Counted from the stretch's first letter, positions 12,301-21,872 are shown. The stretch is 61,010 bases of DNA from Candidatus Heimdallarchaeota archaeon (GCA_026702845.1 JADCLS010000024.1:1-61010), one strand, 5' to 3'. Notes: generated from the sequence alone by a model not told the origin. Program-made: numbers and translations.

Positions 12301-14680
12301 CATCCCAGCTGCTCAAATCCTGGTTGAAGGAGGTTGCTCTGAACATGTGACTCATATCAGTAACGCTTGATACCGTCCAGCTTGATAAACCCGAATTAAA
12401 TGAAGTTGCCTCATAAAACATTGCTCTCATAGATGTTACTTTAGAGACATCCCAGCTGTTAATTGGTTGATTAAAGGCATATGCCTTATAAAACATCCAA
12501 TCCATATTAGTAACACTTGATACAACCCAGCTATTAATTGGTAGGTTAAAATCATAGGTACCAAAAAACATTTGGCCCATGTTCGTCACATCAGATACAT
12601 CCCAGGAATTTAATGAAGCAAATTGTGTTGCCCCGAGATTATAACAATTCCTGAAAGCCCCGTACATGGTTAAAGTTCCTGTCAAATCTGGAGCATCTGA
12701 GGCAGTAATAACTAGATTCTCACATCCGTAGAAATAAAACCCATCATTTCCAAAATTGATATCTCCCCAACTCGAGATCTCAATTAATTTATTTCTGTCT
12801 CCAGCATTGTTAAATTGCCAGCCAATGAGGATCCCCTGGATCTTAATTGTATATGTGTTATCTCCATCATAAATATGGGTTGTTTCAGCCTGATCCCATT
12901 CATCAATAACATCCCATTCTCCATCCCCCCAATCTACATAGAATAGGTATGTTCCCGTTGAGATCAAAGGTAGGGTAACTTGTTTCAATCCACTTGATCC
13001 TGTACTTAGATTATCAGTATCCCATTTAGATTCAAAAATTGTGCTACTAGAAGGAGTAGAAAATCCGTTGTCGGTGACTGTCCACCCATATGTAGATATA
13101 AGCAATTGTCGAGCATTTAATGCATAGCTGTACTGTGAATTACCACCATGAAAACTAACACCTGTTTGAACTGATAATTGTGACCAGCCGATCAATAAAG
13201 AATCATAATTGACAACAGATAATTCAACTCCATAAAACATATTTGCCATCGTTGTAACACTAGAAACGTCCCAGGAACTCAAATCTTGTTCGAAACTACT
13301 TGCATCTCTGAACATTCCTTCCATAGTTGTAACAGCTGAGACATCCCATCCTCCAATATTTTGGTTGAATGATGAGGCCCCTAGAAACATGGCACTCATG
13401 TCGGTAACGCTTGAAACCACCCAATTTCCTATATTTTGATTAAATGAGGATGCGTTAGCAAACATACCTAGCATATTTAATACACTTGTAACTGTCCAAC
13501 CACCTATATTTTGGTTAAAGGCACTCGCTCGATAAAACATCATAGTCATATCTGTGACTGAAGATACATCCCAACCGTTAATATTTTGATTAAATGATGT
13601 GGCACGATAAAACATCATCCCCATATCAGTGACAGAAGAGACATTCCAATTACTAATATCCCTATTAAAGGATGTTGCCATAAAGAACATACTATTCATA
13701 TTTGTGACACTTGAAACCACCCAGCTGCCAATATCAATATTGAAACTTGTAGCAAAATAAAACATGTTTTGCATATTTGTTACACTAGAGACATTCCAAT
13801 CAGCAATATTTGCATTAAAAGAGGTCGCACCATAGAACATCCCACTCATATCGGTTACACTAGAAACATCATTCCAGCTGTAGAGATTCCCATTAAAGGA
13901 GGATGCTTCATAGAACATATTTTGCATAGTTGTTACACTGGCAACATTCCAATATCCAATATTTCCAGTAGATCCAAGACTTGAGCAACCTCTAAATGCA
14001 TTATTCATATTAGTTGTACCTGTTAAGTCAGGAGCAAATGCAGCAGTAATAACTAGGTTAGATGCTCCGTAAAAATATCCACCAGTATTTCCTAGTTTGA
14101 GATTCCCCCATTGGGAAATTTCCAATAATTTGAGTTTATCTCCTCCGTTATTAAATCGCCAACCTACAAAAGTAAATTCTCCCATTATGGTGATTGTGTA
14201 TATTCCAGGTGTATCATAAGTATGAGTCAAGTCTATGTCATTCCAGGCAGTCACCATACTTGCTTGACTATCTCCCCAATCCACAATAAATCCGTAAGTT
14301 CCTGATGAGACTGTAGGGATTTTAATTTGATTTGATGCAGATGAACCTGTACTAGTCAATCTTGTATCCCACTCAGAGATGAAATCTGTTGTTGCTGTAA
14401 GCTCTAAATTTGACGATTTTTGTTGTTTAGTATCAAATGTCTTGGTTTCGGTGATAATTTCTTCCTCTTCAATCTTATTTACATCATCTTCTCGCTCATG
14501 CTCAACACTCCATGAAACCTCGCTTAATGTACTTGTGTAAACCAGATCATATTGTGATTGATAAGTTGGTTTTTCATTATTTGAAAATATATTCATTGGA
14601 TCTATTTCTTGCTGATCAGCTGGAAAAGCATAACTGATGGGTAATATCAACAAAATAATGAAAATCAGTCTCAATTCCAT
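338..14680 (-). CDS. giant BspA/DUF285-Ig-TIR single-pass surface receptor-like protein
   Basis: The protein has 4,780 residues and no frame break. Residues 1-20 are a signal peptide ([20 protein letters not shown]). Seven modules follow, beginning near residues 100, 549, 1025, 1422, 1792, 2115 and 2462. Each has a PKD-like cap (WGDG...HTY), then a run of about 25-residue units of the type [13 protein letters not shown], then a conserved end block. This is the DUF285/BspA 26-residue surface repeat family. An Fn3-like domain lies near 2720-2810, then about 15 Ig-like repeats of about 90 residues (YEQT...GDANP...YNATTSW), then several more Ig-like domains. A membrane helix lies at about 4585-4606, followed by basic residues. 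A TIR domain starts near 4623 ([11 protein letters not shown]); its predicted catalytic Glu is E4697 in the RSELERAF motif. Outside repeats, one helix and an inside TIR give Toll-like receptor topology. NADase activity or TIR self-association is inferred. The start is supported by a GGAGG site 8 nt upstream. Confidence 0.93.
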   Translation of the reverse strand: MELRLIFIILLILPISYAFPADQQEIDPMNIFSNNEKPTYQSQYDLVYTSTLSEVSWSVEHEREDDVNKIEEEEIITETKTFDTKQQKSSNLELTATTDFISEWDTRLTSTGSSASNQIKIPTVSSGTYGFIVDWGDSQASMVTAWNDIDLTHTYDTPGIYTITIMGEFTFVGWRFNNGGDKLKLLEISQWGNLKLGNTGGYFYGASNLVITAAFAPDLTGTTNMNNAFRGCSSLGSTGNIGYWNVASVTTMQNMFYEASSFNGNLYSWNDVSSVTDMSGMFYGATSFNANIADWNVSSVTNMQNMFYFATSFNIDIGSWVVSSVTNMNSMFFMATSFNRDISNWNVSSVTDMGMMFYRATSFNQNINGWDVSSVTDMTMMFYRASAFNQNIGGWTVTSVLNMLGMFANASSFNQNIGNWVVSSVTDMSAMFLGASSFNQNIGGWDVSAVTTMEGMFRDASSFEQDLSSWDVSSVTTMANMFYGVELSVVNYDSLLIGWSQLSVQTGVSFHGGNSQYSYALNARQLLISTYGWTVTDNGFSTPSSSTIFESKWDTDNLSTGSSGLKQVTLPLISTGTYLFYVDWGDGEWDVIDEWDQAETTHIYDGDNTYTIKIQGILIGWQFNNAGDRNKLIEISSWGDINFGNDGFYFYGCENLVITASDAPDLTGTLTMYGAFRNCYNLGATQFASLNSWDVSDVTNMGQMFFGTYDFNLPINSWVVSSVTNMDWMFYKAYAFNQPINSWDVSKVTSMRAMFYEATSFNSGLSSWTVSSVTDMSHMFRATSFNQDLSSWDVSSVTTMRSMFYANSAFNQDLTNWDVSSVTDMGFMFYDASGFNSNLNWGTDTSSVVDMEYMFRHAFSFNKDISGWDVSAVIDMAYMFDGANNFNQNIGNWVVSSVLNMTRMFYGATSFNQDLSTWDVSSVTNMNAMFSGASAFDQDLGDWDITSVTVMTSMMSGVDLSILNYDSLLNGWSALTLQSGVIFSAGNSMYSYLSYYARQKLVNTYSWSISDGGFQAPSNSADRFISKWDTDNLSIGSSGLKQISLPLVSSGTYLFYINWGDGTWNVINSWDQSEVTHTYSTDGIYTVYIDGTLNGWRFNNAGDKLKITEISQWGNINFGNLNSYFYGCSNLVLTATDAPDLTGTSTLYQTFKDCINLGAGGSMNTWDVSNVIYMHDMFFNASSFNQEISNWNVSSVTSMNNMFRSATVFNQDISNWVTSSLISIGWMFAFATSFNQDLSSWDVSHVWNMFALFYYAETFDQPIGSWNVSSVTDMHATFSHAFAFDQDLSNWDVSSTTTMLQMFRYATSFDQDISDWDVTSVTSMNSMFLGASSFDQDISNWVIINVTDMENMFHGATLSSANYNALLNAWSIIAVQEDVIFSGGYSKYSYLGAKARQILIDTYNWTITDYGITAPTSDSFISQWDTTLTSTGSSSNVQIKLPLISSGIYYFYIDWGDGNWNVIESYSQAEVTHTYSTSGIYTITIDGSIKGWQFNNAGDKLKIIEISQWGNLNLGNSGHYFYGCENLVLSATDTPDLTGTTDLTQTFRNCYDLGSSGGMNSWDVSSVTGMFGLFDNATSFNMDISNWDVSSVTTMVNMFKRTPFNQDIGNWNVSNVRDMGWMFSFAGSFNQDISNWDVSSVTNMNAMFYAASIFNQDISSWDVSSVLNMQAIFREAYAFNQPIGVWDVSSVTNMQAVFRYAAAFDQDISNWNISSVTLLFYFLEDVTLSTTNYDNLLNAWASLSLQNGVTFEGGGSVYSYLSVKARQTIVDTYGWTITDGGLNAPNNDTFKTTWDTNLTSDGSSTNLQISLPLISTGIYYFYIDWGDGTWDVIESWNQAEATHTYASSGIYEIEITGILSGWRFNNAGDRLKIIEISQWGNLRFGNDGYYFSGCENLVLTATDAPDLTGTTDLTWMFKNCYDLGSSGSMNSWDVSKVTSLASMFSYATSFNQAIGNWNVTSVQWMQWMFQASSFNQDISNWDVSSVILMDGMFHVNSNFDQDISGWDVSGVTSMRYMFASAFSFDQDISSWDVSGVSDMENMFINAGVSNQNYDALLTGWSQLSLQSDVLFHAGNSQFSYLVYSDRQLLINNFNWTITDGGIDAPEVSADTFLSQWNTQLTSDGSSNTSQVSIPLESSGTYYFYIDWGDGTWDVIESYNQAEVIHTYSSAGIYDIIIVGTLYGWRFNNGGDKLKIIEISQWGNIRLGNSNSYFYGCSNLVLSATDAPDLTGTTTLNQAFRNCSKLGSSGSMNSWNLTGVVSIFGMFNGASDFNQAISNWDVSSVTDMRQVFPQAIAFNQPIGSWNVSSVTQMNYMFNYATSFNQDIGSWDVSSVTDMWQMFAGASNFNQDLSNWDVSSVTRMVGMFYYAFSFDQDLAEWDITSVTNMTNMFYGVALSIANYDAILIGWSTLSLQSGVVFNGGSSQYSYLAHLSRESIISAGWTITDGGIQAPSITSDNFLSQWNTALTSGGSTNNVNVKLPLEASGTYYFFIDWGDGSFDVITSWDQAEVTHTYASQGIYDIIIYGTIIGWSFNNAGDRAKIIEISQWGNVSLGDSGSYFYGCTNLVLTATDSPVMTGTTTLYQAFKDCVSLGSSGSMNDWDMSGVINMFEMFSGATNFNHNITSWVVSSVTSMASMFSGAISFDQNIGSWDITSVSSMENMFSGVTLTTAIYDAILSGWITLSLQASVTFNAGNSHYTNSANRQDFIDNFDWTIIDAGSATVTSVPENVIPTPGVYDVVITWNEPSSDGWTPIIEYYIYRSTISGSGYSYLGSNTSCTYTDTTVVLGTTYFYIIKAVNLMGESDASAEVNADFTPPDVSSPSDFSYEQTTMGNEITWEVYDLYPNYYYILLDGAEYNESSSWSNGQISTKIDMLTLGTYNFTIVLNDTRGYISVDTVFVQVQDTTSPDLSQPDDFSYEQTILGNTILWTIGDANPKNLTVYLNSAIYNATTTWENGTFSIKVNELTIGSYNFTVVLFDISGNKAVDTVLVSVDDTTIPDLSQPDDFSYEQTLLGNMIIWVVGDANPKNMTIYLDEGVYNATTSWINGTITTNINELTLGTYNFTILVFDTSGNKAVDTVFVSVVDTTIPVLSQPEDIYYEQFIDGNSISWMIGDANPKNVTIYLNGAVYNATTSWVNSTITTKVNDLTLGVYNFTILVFDTSGNKAVDTVYVEVYDATFPQVSHPGDFSYEQTIPGNIITWTIGDADPKNMTIYLDGVVYNSTTSWVNGTITTKVNELTLGSYNFTIVLFDTSGNRARDTVIVTVIDITSPDLDHPDDFSYEQTILGNSITWSIGDANPDNVIIYLEGVVYNATTSWENGTITTKVNELIIGTYNFTIVLFDVSGNKVLDTVFVQVIDTTVPIINQPDDFSYEQTLLGNAITWIIGDANPDNVTIYLEGEVYNATTSWLNGTLTTKVNELTLGIYNFTILVFDLMGNKAVDSVFIEVVDTTIPEISEPGDFSYEQTSLGNTITWIIGDANPKNVTIFLEDEVYNATTTWVNGSITTNVNELTIGTYNFTILVFDLSENMAIHTVFINVVDTTSPVVNQPQNYQYEQGSLGHSISWEVGDANPNEYYITLDGEVRIERTSWNNNGTITVDIIGLNLGDHFLILNVNDTSGNEITDYVTITVIDTTKPAIINPGNITYEQTITGNYISWWVSEYNPNEYYILMNGIEVLAPSSWTAGTINFDIDGLTLGIYNISIYFDDTSGNYANATVFVEVIDTTIPDITHPDFLEYEHATTGNQAIWYVGDANPGEYNVTLDGALYVSNTLWINGSVSVDIDNLDVGSYELIIYLYDTTDNVVIDVLTISVVDTITPEVSSPENVYYEQTTTGNTISWTVSDLNPHKYKIIKNGTIYNSTNSWTSGVVSTSIDELTVGVYNFTIYLNDTSGNYAVDTVLVFVYDNTAPYLSNPDDLIYEQATYGHEIEWDIGDPNAGEFYILLNGSIYNSTQSWSTGIISTKVNDLSLGTYNFTIVVSDSENNWLTDTVIIDVIDTTIPELSQPDDLSYEETTIGNEIVWSAGDPNPGQYYILLNGSIHQSIQGWVNGTITTSIDELTHGSYNFTLVLIDTEGNTAYDEVIINVVDTTAPLVEIIGASGYHVGTTNNTLIWYAGDVNPGVYQVLLDGELYNQSTWVNGTVYLNIDGLILGEYSFRLIINDSLGNAHDATLVLVIYDLTIPTFNVAGLINQSVVQSGYTFSILIEDDNLLANLTYGWGEATNFVNLSSTEYLLNLTTQEGEGSRLLYVIVLDADGNSIEIIIQVILDNQAPVIAEVTPSHGSLLYSVENVWFVLEDANDIVNISYSFDSTDPIWLELNENNNYTIDTSQFTTSFAITIYSVDMAGNILNQVIYIRLDQVKPTIHLISPSNNAIINNEAVFRFNITDSFGIAQITRQWDDFSPETVNLLNTSLYNFPLIIEGEGSHSLRIEVTDLVGNIAIITITFTLDTVSPNVEINDETLSNHNNTAVAGSNITLSVSDLDDLQYVFYSWLALDSNESYTGFLYFNTTTTQILHLSAAGEIQIPIPENISGKVELSVEIYDKAGNMQLISGYSMSIVGSEAELPNTFTIEGSPPGFSLSPEQISLLVQGILGLLGLIIVYFVIKRIRIRKVLKQLETRVDVHADVFISFSSKNMSIGESIYSTLTKNKIDAWFSARSIAVGDAYFDEIVSAIDACKVFILIVSRDSLASPHVRSELERAFSRRKKIYPIKIDNTPIPASYEYFLSSAQWMDITGKDSKVWLSELKNKVKDKLQEVEGSVDEHIDNLIREYEKRDGTKD
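2170..6240 (-). repeat. tandem Ig-like repeats, about 270 bp each, 15 copies
   Basis: Within the giant gene about 15 units of about 90 residues follow each other. The shared pattern is DFSYEQT-x2-GN-x-I-x-W, then GDANP, a YLDG-like strand, YN-[AS]-T-T-[ST]-W, NGTI, a [13 protein letters not shown] strand, and D-x-SGN-x-x-x-DTV ending in DTTIP. Units 2-8 are the most alike, which suggests recent duplication in the middle of the array. The outer units (9-15) have drifted. Confidence 0.85.
6600..14380 (-). repeat. seven modules of 75-bp DUF285/BspA repeats
   Basis: The 75-nt unit codes for [24 protein letters not shown]. Counting the xMF-type positions by eye gives about 10, 11, 8, 7, 5, 6 and 3 units in modules 1 to 7, about 50 in all. 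Each module starts with a WDT-x-LTSTGSS / WGDG cap and ends with an NYDALL-x-GW ... YSYL ... ARQ ... WTITDGG block. Confidence 0.85.
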
Positions 14681-15084
14681 GTGCTCTCCTCCAATTTCAA
14701 TATCAATTTCCTATTATTAGTTAAACTTTCGCAAACCCTGGATATAAAACCTGTTGAAATAAATAAAATCTTATTAAAAACTATGATCTTTCCTCTCCTC
14801 AAGAAACACAAATCCCGAATTCTCTGATTAAAAATCTCCAATTATTATATTAAGTCAACTGCTAGCTTGTGTTATTCAGTATATATTAAATATTAAAGTT
14901 CAGCACATTATTGAAAATTATTGTTTTATATATTAAAATAAATTGTAAAATGAGCAATAAATCAAATTGGACGATTTTTATTTTAGTAAAAGCAGGAAAA
15001 TTTTTGTATTACTAAAAGAAGTCTTTACATTATTGATTGAATACGCTCACGCAGCAGAAATGAAATTTGAACTCAAAGAATCAA
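14681..15084 (-). promoter_or_regulatory. promoter and leader region of the giant TIR gene
   Basis: Reading on the minus strand, a TATA box (GTTTTATATC) lies at 14741-14750, about 60 nt before the ATG. A strong GGAGGAG ribosome site sits just upstream of the start at about 14683-14692. The remaining 330 bases up to the end of the next gene are AT-rich with no gene. Unlike several neighbours, this transcript should have a leader of about 35 nt. Confidence 0.6.
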
Positions 15085-16347
15085 TCATTTTTTTCTCTTA
15101 CGTCCAAGATAAGTTTGAAAACACACCAATATAGGTAGACAAAGCAAATACGTCAAGGAATATGGGATTACCTCATTTTCCGAGGTTGCTGATAAGTAAT
15201 ACTCTTCATATTGTTGCCAATATAAGTAAATATTATTATTAGAATCCACTAGGGGGATTATTTGCACATATTCAGAAACATTGTCTAATTCAATTGGTAT
15301 TGTTTCCCAGACATCATCACCCATATCCTTGGTGAAGTAGAAATGATCCAATACTTCTGCTGAGGTATAGTTGTACAATTTATCGTACCATGAAAACAAC
15401 ACTAGACCATCGTTATCAAGGGCCATCTGAAAATTGTAGACATTGGCAGAAATATTAGTATAATCAATATTCCTAACGGAAATCACCTGAGACTTGCTCC
15501 AGGATGTAACAGAAAGATCAAGAGATTTGTAAAATATATTCGTATCATATCTCTGAGCTTCCTTATACTCAGTAGAATCAAGCCATGCAACATGAACTCT
15601 ACCGTTTTTCACAACTACCTGGGTTTGGGTATTCATCGGTAAATATTCACTTTCTGTGGAAATCACCTCAGATGCTCGCCATGAACCGCTTATATATCGT
15701 TTAGTATAATGAATTTCATTTCCTTCTTTTGTGATGACATGAAGCTGATCATCTGAATCAATGCAAACTGCTGGTTGGCCATAACCTGGTAATTCTGTAG
15801 TTGAGAGCCAAAGATTACTTGCTGTGTTGAAAATGGTATGATATGCCTTCCATAAATCAGAATAGACCACATGAATCATATCTGCGGAATCTATAACAAT
15901 TTCTGGATCCCATATACTATCTATCTTGTACTGTAATTTCGGTTCAGACCATTCCAAAGTATCAATATCCAATTCAATATGATACAGGCCAATGCCACTA
16001 TCTTCTTCTGGAGAATTGGAAGAACCTCTCCAGATAATATGAGGGTTACCTTCAGAATCAATGACAATTTTAGGTTCAGAATTGGAACGTTCCGGAGAGG
16101 GAACAATTACAGCTTCATTCCAATCATCAGCATCATGATCTTTGCTCTGGTACACTACCTGATAATCGATAAATAATCCATCATCATAGACTGAAGCAAA
16201 CCATACCCTATGAATATTATTATCCCTATCCATTACTAGATCCACATCTCTTCCGTATCGCATCTCTACCAAATCAAAAGTAGTATCGCTTTGTGCATGT
16301 GAAGATATAGGAATTAATAACACCAAGAGTAAAATATACTCCTTCAT
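15085..16347 (-). CDS. secreted, C-terminally anchored sialidase-like beta-propeller protein
   Basis: The 420-residue protein has a signal peptide (residues 1-18, ending SSHAQS) and one C-terminal membrane helix followed by GRKRKK, so most of it lies outside the cell. The body shows repeated strands of the form VVxDSxGNxHIIWRG, VIDSADMIHVVYSD, CIDSDDQLHVITKE and VVKNGRVHVAWLDS. This is typical of a BNR/sialidase-fold propeller with about six blades. No catalytic Arg triad of true sialidases could be assigned, so a binding role is as likely as an enzyme. A TATA-like word (ATATTTATTA on the minus strand, 16371-16380) lies about 28 nt before the ATG, suggesting a leaderless transcript. Confidence 0.75.
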   Translation of the reverse strand: MKEYILLLVLLIPISSHAQSDTTFDLVEMRYGRDVDLVMDRDNNIHRVWFASVYDDGLFIDYQVVYQSKDHDADDWNEAVIVPSPERSNSEPKIVIDSEGNPHIIWRGSSNSPEEDSGIGLYHIELDIDTLEWSEPKLQYKIDSIWDPEIVIDSADMIHVVYSDLWKAYHTIFNTASNLWLSTTELPGYGQPAVCIDSDDQLHVITKEGNEIHYTKRYISGSWRASEVISTESEYLPMNTQTQVVVKNGRVHVAWLDSTEYKEAQRYDTNIFYKSLDLSVTSWSKSQVISVRNIDYTNISANVYNFQMALDNDGLVLFSWYDKLYNYTSAEVLDHFYFTKDMGDDVWETIPIELDNVSEYVQIIPLVDSNNNIYLYWQQYEEYYLSATSENEVIPYSLTYLLCLPILVCFQTYLGRKRKK

Positions 16348-16407
16348 TGAAGATTATAGTATTGGGAACCTAATAAATATTTGTGGAAAATGATTGGAAA
16401 TTGGATG

Positions 16408-17394
16408 TTATCTAGGGGATTGATATAAATCGACTCTGGAGCTTATCTCCTTTATCCATTCAAGGATCCAGTTGATAATCTGTTCCACCTCCGATCCAAG
16501 GAAAACAGAATGAGAAGTATTCTCCGCAACTTTGATCGTTTTATCTGATAGCTGAAACGTCTCATCAAAAACTTCATCTTGATCTTGAAAATATGAGGCA
16601 TCTTTGGCTGCCTTTATGTACAGTGTTGGTACTGTCACCCGATCTGCACGTTCACGAAGCACCTTCTCAGCATCAAAAACTCCTGATAGTGCATAAAGAG
16701 GTGTTTTTCTGTATGCAGCAAGCTTGTTACGCTCAATGTATTCTCTCTTTTTCTTGGATCTGGGCCAGTATTTGATTAGTACAGAAGCCTGTTTGGCAAA
16801 TCTCTTGGTTGGGATATTCAGCTCAATTGGTGTAGCCATAGCTGCCACTCCCTCATATTTAATGCCGTCAATGGTGGAGGATAATAACCCTAGAGTACCA
16901 CCAAGTGAGTGGCCAAGATAATAGATACGTTTGAATTTCTTCCTCACCTCTCGATAATGCCAAATCACTGATGCGAGCCATTCGGTTGCATTAGTATTAG
17001 CTAGATGTCCAGCAGTAGTTCCATGTCCGCTTAATCGGATGAATCTCACATAATATCCAGCATCAGTGAAATAATGATCCACATCATGAAACATTTCTGG
17101 GGTGCTCCCAAATCCATGTGATGCTATGATTGCAATACCATTAGGATTATCCGGATATTTCTCATACCATTGAGCCTTTGGTCTAATTGCTTTATCAATC
17201 TCCTTGGTAGAAAAAAGGCGTTTAAAGAGAATGAAAGGATCTGCCAGTGCCTCATAAAGCCCGTGATAGATGGTTCGTATCTCAGTATTGATATATAACC
17301 TCCAGCTCTCCTTGAATCCTCGGATTCGGGGATAATCTACCTTTTCAACTGTGATATTCTCATCAATCATCTGATGCAATGGATCTTCCATCAT
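16408..17394 (-). CDS. alpha/beta-hydrolase, carboxylesterase/lysophospholipase type
   Basis: The protein has 328 residues and no signal peptide. The nucleophile elbow GHSLGG places the catalytic Ser at 163. D265 (KAAKD) and H295 (ENTSHSVF) complete the likely triad, and the oxyanion region is SHGFGSTPEMF. The pattern fits the esterase/monoacylglycerol-lipase group (Hydrolase_4/Est30-like), which cleaves short acyl esters. An N-terminal extension of about 90 residues precedes the core. Its ATG overlaps the stop of the upstream zinc-ribbon membrane gene by 4 nt, so the two are translationally coupled and may act together at the membrane. The exact substrate cannot be told. Confidence 0.85.
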   Translation of the reverse strand: MMEDPLHQMIDENITVEKVDYPRIRGFKESWRLYINTEIRTIYHGLYEALADPFILFKRLFSTKEIDKAIRPKAQWYEKYPDNPNGIAIIASHGFGSTPEMFHDVDHYFTDAGYYVRFIRLSGHGTTAGHLANTNATEWLASVIWHYREVRKKFKRIYYLGHSLGGTLGLLSSTIDGIKYEGVAAMATPIELNIPTKRFAKQASVLIKYWPRSKKKREYIERNKLAAYRKTPLYALSGVFDAEKVLRERADRVTVPTLYIKAAKDASYFQDQDEVFDETFQLSDKTIKVAENTSHSVFLGSEVEQIINWILEWIKEISSRVDLYQSPR

Positions 17395-17849
17395 TCCTCC
17401 TCCAGGTGCTCAATAAATAATCGCAGTCGATCAATCTCAGATGGAGCATCTCTTGCTAATCTTGCCACAATTGGGAAGAATACCATGAAAGTGATGACAA
17501 AAGCAAGTGCAAGAGGTGCCCAATCCAGACCAAAGGTTCCCGAATTATCACCATACTGTTTATCCATGATAACAAGAAAGAATGAGAGCATTAAACCACC
17601 CAAAGGCACAATAATCCATCCCTGCCTAGGATTTGCTCTTAATAACTGAACAGGAATATAAAGTAACCAAATACCTAGAATTGCCCAGTAACTGAATGCT
17701 ATGATCTGGTTGTGAACAAAGTCGATCACGAAAATCATAATCGAGATGAGTAGGATATACATTGGAGTGGCCCAGGGTTTGAATGCGTAGTTGTATTTTG
17801 GTGCCTCATGCACTGGCTTTCCGCAGTGGGGACATAATTCTTCTGCCAT
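17391..17849 (-). CDS. zinc-ribbon membrane protein, four helices
   Basis: The 152-residue protein begins with a half zinc ribbon (CPHCGKP, residues 6-12). About four hydrophobic helices follow, near residues 28-48, 53-70, 80-98 and 110-132, then an acidic tail (IEHLEEE). I do not recognise a family. Archaeal proteins with a single CXXC followed by helices are common, and the ribbon often serves protein contact. A TATA box (GTATATATCT on the minus strand, 17870-17880) sits about 26 nt before the ATG, which suggests a leaderless start. It is first in an operon with the hydrolase. Confidence 0.7.
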   Translation of the reverse strand: MAEELCPHCGKPVHEAPKYNYAFKPWATPMYILLISIMIFVIDFVHNQIIAFSYWAILGIWLLYIPVQLLRANPRQGWIIVPLGGLMLSFFLVIMDKQYGDNSGTFGLDWAPLALAFVITFMVFFPIVARLARDAPSEIDRLRLFIEHLEEE

Positions 17850-18054
17850 GGTATTTCAATATGCAATGATAGATATATACTTCACCAATTTCAAATGGTC
17901 AAGTGAGGGTGAGATGGGGGAGATTCATTCAGTTATATTTTTCATTCTGTTGAGTTTTTATAGAGAATTTCAAATTCGAGCTAGATTAGCTTTTAGAATT
18001 TTCATAAAACTATTTATCCTTATTTCTACATTTGAAACTAATGATGAATATTCA

Positions 18055-18064
18055 ATTTATATAG
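18055..18064 (+). promoter_or_regulatory. TATA box of the relBE-like operon
   Basis: ATTTATATAG is centred 27 nt before the antitoxin ATG at 18086, which predicts a leaderless transcript. No ribosome site is visible between them. Confidence 0.5.
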
Positions 18065-18085
18065 TTCACAGAATAATAATATCTT

Positions 18086-18268
18086 ATGACAACCTCAACA
18101 CAGTATATAATTGATGAGAACGGGGACAAAACTGGAGTTATTCTATCGATAGAGGACTATGAGGCTTTACTGGAAGATTTAGATGACTTTAAAATTGCTT
18201 TGGAAAGAAGATCTGAGGATTTAATTTCATTTGATGATATGAAAAAGGAATATCCGAAAAATGAGTGA
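18086..18268 (+). CDS. RelB/Phd-type antitoxin
   Basis: The protein has 60 residues. Its N-terminus (TQYIIDENGDKTGVILSIEDYEALL) has the strand-strand-helix pattern of Phd/YefM- or RelB-like antitoxins: a QYIIDE start, a V-LSIEDYE motif, and then an acidic helix expected to wrap the toxin. The last 8 nt (ATGAGTGA) overlap the start codon of the following RelE-like gene, the usual arrangement of type II toxin-antitoxin pairs. It would bind DNA and the toxin and repress its own promoter. Because the toxin frame is broken in this sequence, the antitoxin may be a remnant. Length is normal for the family. Confidence 0.8.
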   Translation: MTTSTQYIIDENGDKTGVILSIEDYEALLEDLDDFKIALERRSEDLISFDDMKKEYPKNE

Positions 18269-18529
18269 TATTAGGTATGAAATTCATTTCAGAGCCTCTA
18301 CTAAAAATGATTTGAATTTAATTCCTACACAATTTCATGATTTGATTTTCAGAAAATCTCTGAATTGTCATATGATTCAATTCCAAATGGAGCAATCAAA
18401 CTGAAGGGAAGTGAGAATATCTATCGCATTCGTCAAGGAGACTATGAAATTGTTAATGAAATTGAATCTACTGTTTTACACATTATAATCATTAGAATCC
18501 GTCATAGAAAGAATATTTACAAAAAATAA
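18261..18529 (+). pseudogene. RelE-like toxin split by a one-base frameshift
   Basis: From ATG 18261 the frame reads MSDIRYEIHFRASTKNDLNLIP and stops at 18404 after 47 codons. The next frame continues as FQKISELSYDSIPNGAIKLK, then GSENIYRIRQGDYEIVNEI, then HRKNIYKK, and stops at 18529. Together these give the full RelE/ParE core: KLKG, YRIR-x-GDY and the C-terminal HR-x-x-IY motif of this mRNA-cleaving toxin family. The total length is 269 nt; adding one base, for example in the TTTT run near 18355, restores an 89-residue protein. It is either a real loss of function or a homopolymer sequencing error. Confidence 0.8.
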
Positions 18530-18707
18530 TCTCCTAATATTTAGAAACTATGTACAAGAATACGATATTATTCACAATGATAATGAAACTGCCGATAATT
18601 CCTTCACTTGAATAAATGATGAAATTGTTGATGTTATGCATCCGAATGAAGTTGTCAATAATACAAATCTATAGCACTGAATTGAGTAAGTATTAAACTG
18701 AGATTAA

Positions 18708-19370
18708 TCAAATGATTTCTCCATCTCTCATCCTTAATGTTCTCTGGCATTTATCTGCAACTTCTCTATCATGTGTGACGATAACAAAGGTGATCTCCTC
18801 TTCTTCATTTAATTTTTTGACAATATTAAAAATTTCAGAACCAGTTGAAGTATCCAGGTTTCCTGTAATCTCATCACCAAATATAATATCAGGGCTGTTG
18901 ATCAATGCTCTTGCAATCGCCACCCGTTGTTTTTCTCCTCCAGATAGCTGTTCTGGTTTGTGATGCATTCTCTCCGCTAATCCAACTTTCGTCAGCAAAT
19001 CCTCTGCCCTAGCCTTTAACCATGGAGGATTGACTGGATATAGAGGAGTCATTACATTACTCAAGGCATCAAGATTCTGAATAAGTGCGAAATTCTGGAA
19101 AATAAACCCGATATGATTTCTCCTCATGGTAGCAAGTTGATTTCTACTCATCCTATTTATTTCAGTCCCTAAAATCCGTACTTTTCCGCTGGAAGGGGTG
19201 AGCATAGCTCCAAGCACGTGTAATAATGAGGATTTACCGGAACCAGAAGGCCCCATTATCGCAATTAATTCCCCTTTATCAATGCTGAGGTTTACCTCTT
19301 TCAATGCTTCTACACTTGTATCATTTTCCCCGTAAATCAAGGATAAATTTGTTGTTCCTATTACTTCCAT
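18708..19370 (-). CDS. ABC transporter ATPase, LolD/MacB type
   Basis: The protein has 220 residues. Walker A GPSGSGKSS is at 40-48, Q-loop Q92, signature LSGGE at 142-146, Walker B ending in D166-E167, and switch His H200. The usual DEPTGNLD after Walker B reads DEITGNLD here. Length and motifs fit the MacB/LolD/FtsE branch, which powers a FtsX-like permease by mechanotransmission rather than moving substrate through a channel. Its start lies 5 nt downstream of the permease stop, so the two form one operon with the permease first. Confidence 0.92.
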   Translation of the reverse strand: MEVIGTTNLSLIYGENDTSVEALKEVNLSIDKGELIAIMGPSGSGKSSLLHVLGAMLTPSSGKVRILGTEINRMSRNQLATMRRNHIGFIFQNFALIQNLDALSNVMTPLYPVNPPWLKARAEDLLTKVGLAERMHHKPEQLSGGEKQRVAIARALINSPDIIFGDEITGNLDTSTGSEIFNIVKKLNEEEEITFVIVTHDREVADKCQRTLRMRDGEII

Positions 19371-19374
19371 AATA

Positions 19375-20538
19375 TCATCCCATCAGATCATTCACAGGAT
19401 CTATCATCATTGCTCTGTAGGCAGGATACAATCCTGCAAATACTCCTAAAAACACAGCATAGGTGCAAGATTTAATCAAGGTAATGGGAATTACCACTAG
19501 ATCAAGATAGGAGGAAAGTGTGGTGACATACCATGCAACGAGCACTCCACCTCCCAATCCAATCAATCCACCTATTACTCCAATGAAGATAGATTCGATA
19601 AACACTTCAAATCCTATCTCACTATCCTTCCATCCTGTAGCTTTCAATACTGCTATCTCTCGCTTCCGTTCACTTACACTCATTAGAATAGCATTGAACA
19701 CACTGAGTGAGCCAATGATGACTGATATGAGGCCAATATAAAATGCAAAATCAGTGGTTATTTCCATCATCTGTCTACCTTGTTCCGCCAATTCATCAAC
19801 ATCCGCTGCTTCAATACCATAAATTTCTCCTAACTCATTATTGATGTAGTTAATTATTCTAGTTTCAGCAGCAACATCGACTGGTCTTATGAGCACAGTT
19901 GAAATCATGCCGTTTCTGTATGTATCCCTGAATTGACGTACAGTATCGATATTAACGAAAAATACTGCATCTAGAAATGAATCAGTGGCAAATATACCAA
20001 CCACTTGTAATTCAACACCTGCAACTTCAATTATGCTTCCGGGTATAAGCTCAAGAGCTATAGCTGTATTGACCCCAATAACTGTTTTATTTACATCATC
20101 ATCTTCAAGAGTTCTTCCAGCAAAGAAATTCTCCTCTTTCAGTACGCCTATTGTTGCTTTCTCCTGAGAGGGAATGATCCCCAAGATTTGAGCAAATCCA
20201 AATTCAGTCTCATTATTTTTCTCGAGATACCATATTTCCTTGGCATAAGCCTTTATATCCCCTTCCAATGCTCCTCCTGTATTATTTTGTTCCAAAATCC
20301 TATCAACTACTGTTTCATTAATCAGAGACATCGTAGGATCTGGTATATTTGCTTCTTGTACAATTACAGATCCTGAGAGAATTTCAAGAGAATCATCAAC
20401 TGTAGCTACTAAAGAATCAGTTAATACCAAGAGAGCAGTAATTAACAGAACTCCCAGAAATACGGCAAGTATTGCAAGTACTGATCTCGCTTTGGATTTA
20501 CTCAAATTTTTAAGAGCAAAACGTATTAGGGGATGCAT
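19375..20538 (-). CDS. MacB/FtsX-family ABC permease
   Basis: The protein has 387 residues. One N-terminal helix lies near 15-40. An extracytoplasmic domain follows at about 45-260 (MacB periplasmic-core type), then three C-terminal helices near 262-285, 310-337 and 350-372. The coupling motif region VSERKREIAVLKATGWKD lies between the first and second C-terminal helices, as in FtsX/MacB permeases. It pairs with the ATPase just downstream. Such systems export lipids, peptides or act on envelope components; the substrate is not evident. The next gene upstream is 395 bases away on the other strand. Confidence 0.9.
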   Translation of the reverse strand: MHPLIRFALKNLSKSKARSVLAILAVFLGVLLITALLVLTDSLVATVDDSLEILSGSVIVQEANIPDPTMSLINETVVDRILEQNNTGGALEGDIKAYAKEIWYLEKNNETEFGFAQILGIIPSQEKATIGVLKEENFFAGRTLEDDDVNKTVIGVNTAIALELIPGSIIEVAGVELQVVGIFATDSFLDAVFFVNIDTVRQFRDTYRNGMISTVLIRPVDVAAETRIINYINNELGEIYGIEAADVDELAEQGRQMMEITTDFAFYIGLISVIIGSLSVFNAILMSVSERKREIAVLKATGWKDSEIGFEVFIESIFIGVIGGLIGLGGGVLVAWYVTTLSSYLDLVVIPITLIKSCTYAVFLGVFAGLYPAYRAMMIDPVNDLMG

Positions 20539-20933
20539 AGCTAATATCCTCTATTTCATAATTATTAATTATTGTATAGGAGTATAGTCATCATTAATAA
20601 TTAATAGATAAGAAATCTATATACTGAATGTCATTTTGTCTATCTAACTCTTCTAGAGGTTGCCACCTCATCCAATTTAACGAATGCTAGATTAAATGGA
20701 GGTGATTGAAGAAAAAGGAACTACTGTAATACAAATAAAACTGACAAAAACAAAAAATTAGATCATGATTGATACAATGAAATTATTCAATATAAAGGTA
20801 TAATTCAATTGATTTGCACATTGATTTGCTTTCAATCTTTTTTTGTAGATTGGTATGAACTGACCAAGTATAAGACACTCATTCTAATTGTCTGAATACA
20901 AATAGATATAACAACAAGTCAAGTAAGTTATCT
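20539..20933. other. intergenic region between divergent genes, with a small hairpin
   Basis: An inverted repeat GAGGT-TGCC-ACCTC lies at 20656-20669. An ATG at 20696 opens only 21 codons, so I do not call a gene. The rest is AT-rich and should hold the promoters of the FtsX-type permease (minus) and the GNAT-like gene (plus). Confidence 0.35.
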
Positions 20934-21839
20934 ATGGAGTTCTCAATAAAGACTTTTACGGGGGATGAGGTTGCACAACTTTATTCTATTACTAAAACAG
21001 CCACATCCTCATGGCAAATGGCATTTGGTTTATACTCATATCAGGAATCTGAATTCTCTTCTTTTTTCTCTAGTTTAGCTATTGACCCAAATAATGTGTT
21101 ACTCCTTTATGCTGATGACAAACTGGTTGGGTATACTATTCTTGAAATATTCAATACAATTGGGCTATCACTGAATTTTCCAACAAATGCACGAATATAC
21201 TGCCCCGTTGTTCTTACAGAGTACATTCAGGGTATAAACATCTTAATGGATGCAGTAGTTGCCAGAACGAAACTGCTTAACATTGCTGAATGTGAACTGA
21301 TAGCTGGGTCTTTATGGACAGATCTCCCCATAGATCTAGATGCGATGGGATTTAGCCTATCTGGTAGATTGGGAGTAAAGCTCTTTCTTGAATCGTTCAT
21401 AGGATATGATACAGATGAACTGAGAAGGTTAGATGCAAGAAGTGTTGATGAATTAGCAGATTTCATGTATGATAGAGTATATCCAGATGTGATTAAATCC
21501 TTCTACACCAAAGAAGTGATAAAAAAGGAATTAGAAGATGAATTTAATGATGATCCTGCTGAATATTACTGTAACCGCAAGGATAATGAGCTTCAATCAG
21601 TATTCAAGCTAAAATCCAAAGGTCCTGTATCCATTACTCCTTTTATCCCTCTGGATGAGAAAGACTATGATAATTCTCTTGATGGGCTCTTATTTCTTCT
21701 TAATCAGATGAAAAGCAGAGAAATAAATGAAATACTACTTGGGGCCATGTTCTACAAGGATTCAATTCTTACTGAGTTGAAGAAATATAATATCTCAGTA
21801 AAACTCCTTAGCAGATATAATTTGAAGCTAGATAATTAA
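20934..21839 (+). CDS. GNAT-acetyltransferase-like protein
   Basis: The protein has 301 residues with no signal peptide or membrane helix. The region near residues 60-150 (LLLYADDKLVGYTILEIF, then a PVVLTEYIQGINILMDAVV helix and a DLDAMGFSLSGRLGVKLF end) resembles the central strands and acetyl-CoA-binding helix of GNAT proteins. However, the usual Q/R-x-x-G-x-G/A loop is not clear. The C-terminal half, about residues 165-301, is unlike anything I recognise. It could be a degenerate tandem GNAT or a distinct fold. It stands alone, convergent with the acyl-CoA ligase. Confidence 0.5.
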   Translation: MEFSIKTFTGDEVAQLYSITKTATSSWQMAFGLYSYQESEFSSFFSSLAIDPNNVLLLYADDKLVGYTILEIFNTIGLSLNFPTNARIYCPVVLTEYIQGINILMDAVVARTKLLNIAECELIAGSLWTDLPIDLDAMGFSLSGRLGVKLFLESFIGYDTDELRRLDARSVDELADFMYDRVYPDVIKSFYTKEVIKKELEDEFNDDPAEYYCNRKDNELQSVFKLKSKGPVSITPFIPLDEKDYDNSLDGLLFLLNQMKSREINEILLGAMFYKDSILTELKKYNISVKLLSRYNLKLDN

Positions 21840-21872
21840 TGCTTGAGTATATTATGAATTCTGTTAATTGAT

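Noticed and set aside
17791..18114. 107-codon open frame on the plus strand
   Set aside because: It covers the divergent promoter and overlaps the start of the zinc-ribbon gene and the antitoxin; the hydrophobic, Ile/Phe-rich reading looks like AT-rich chance.
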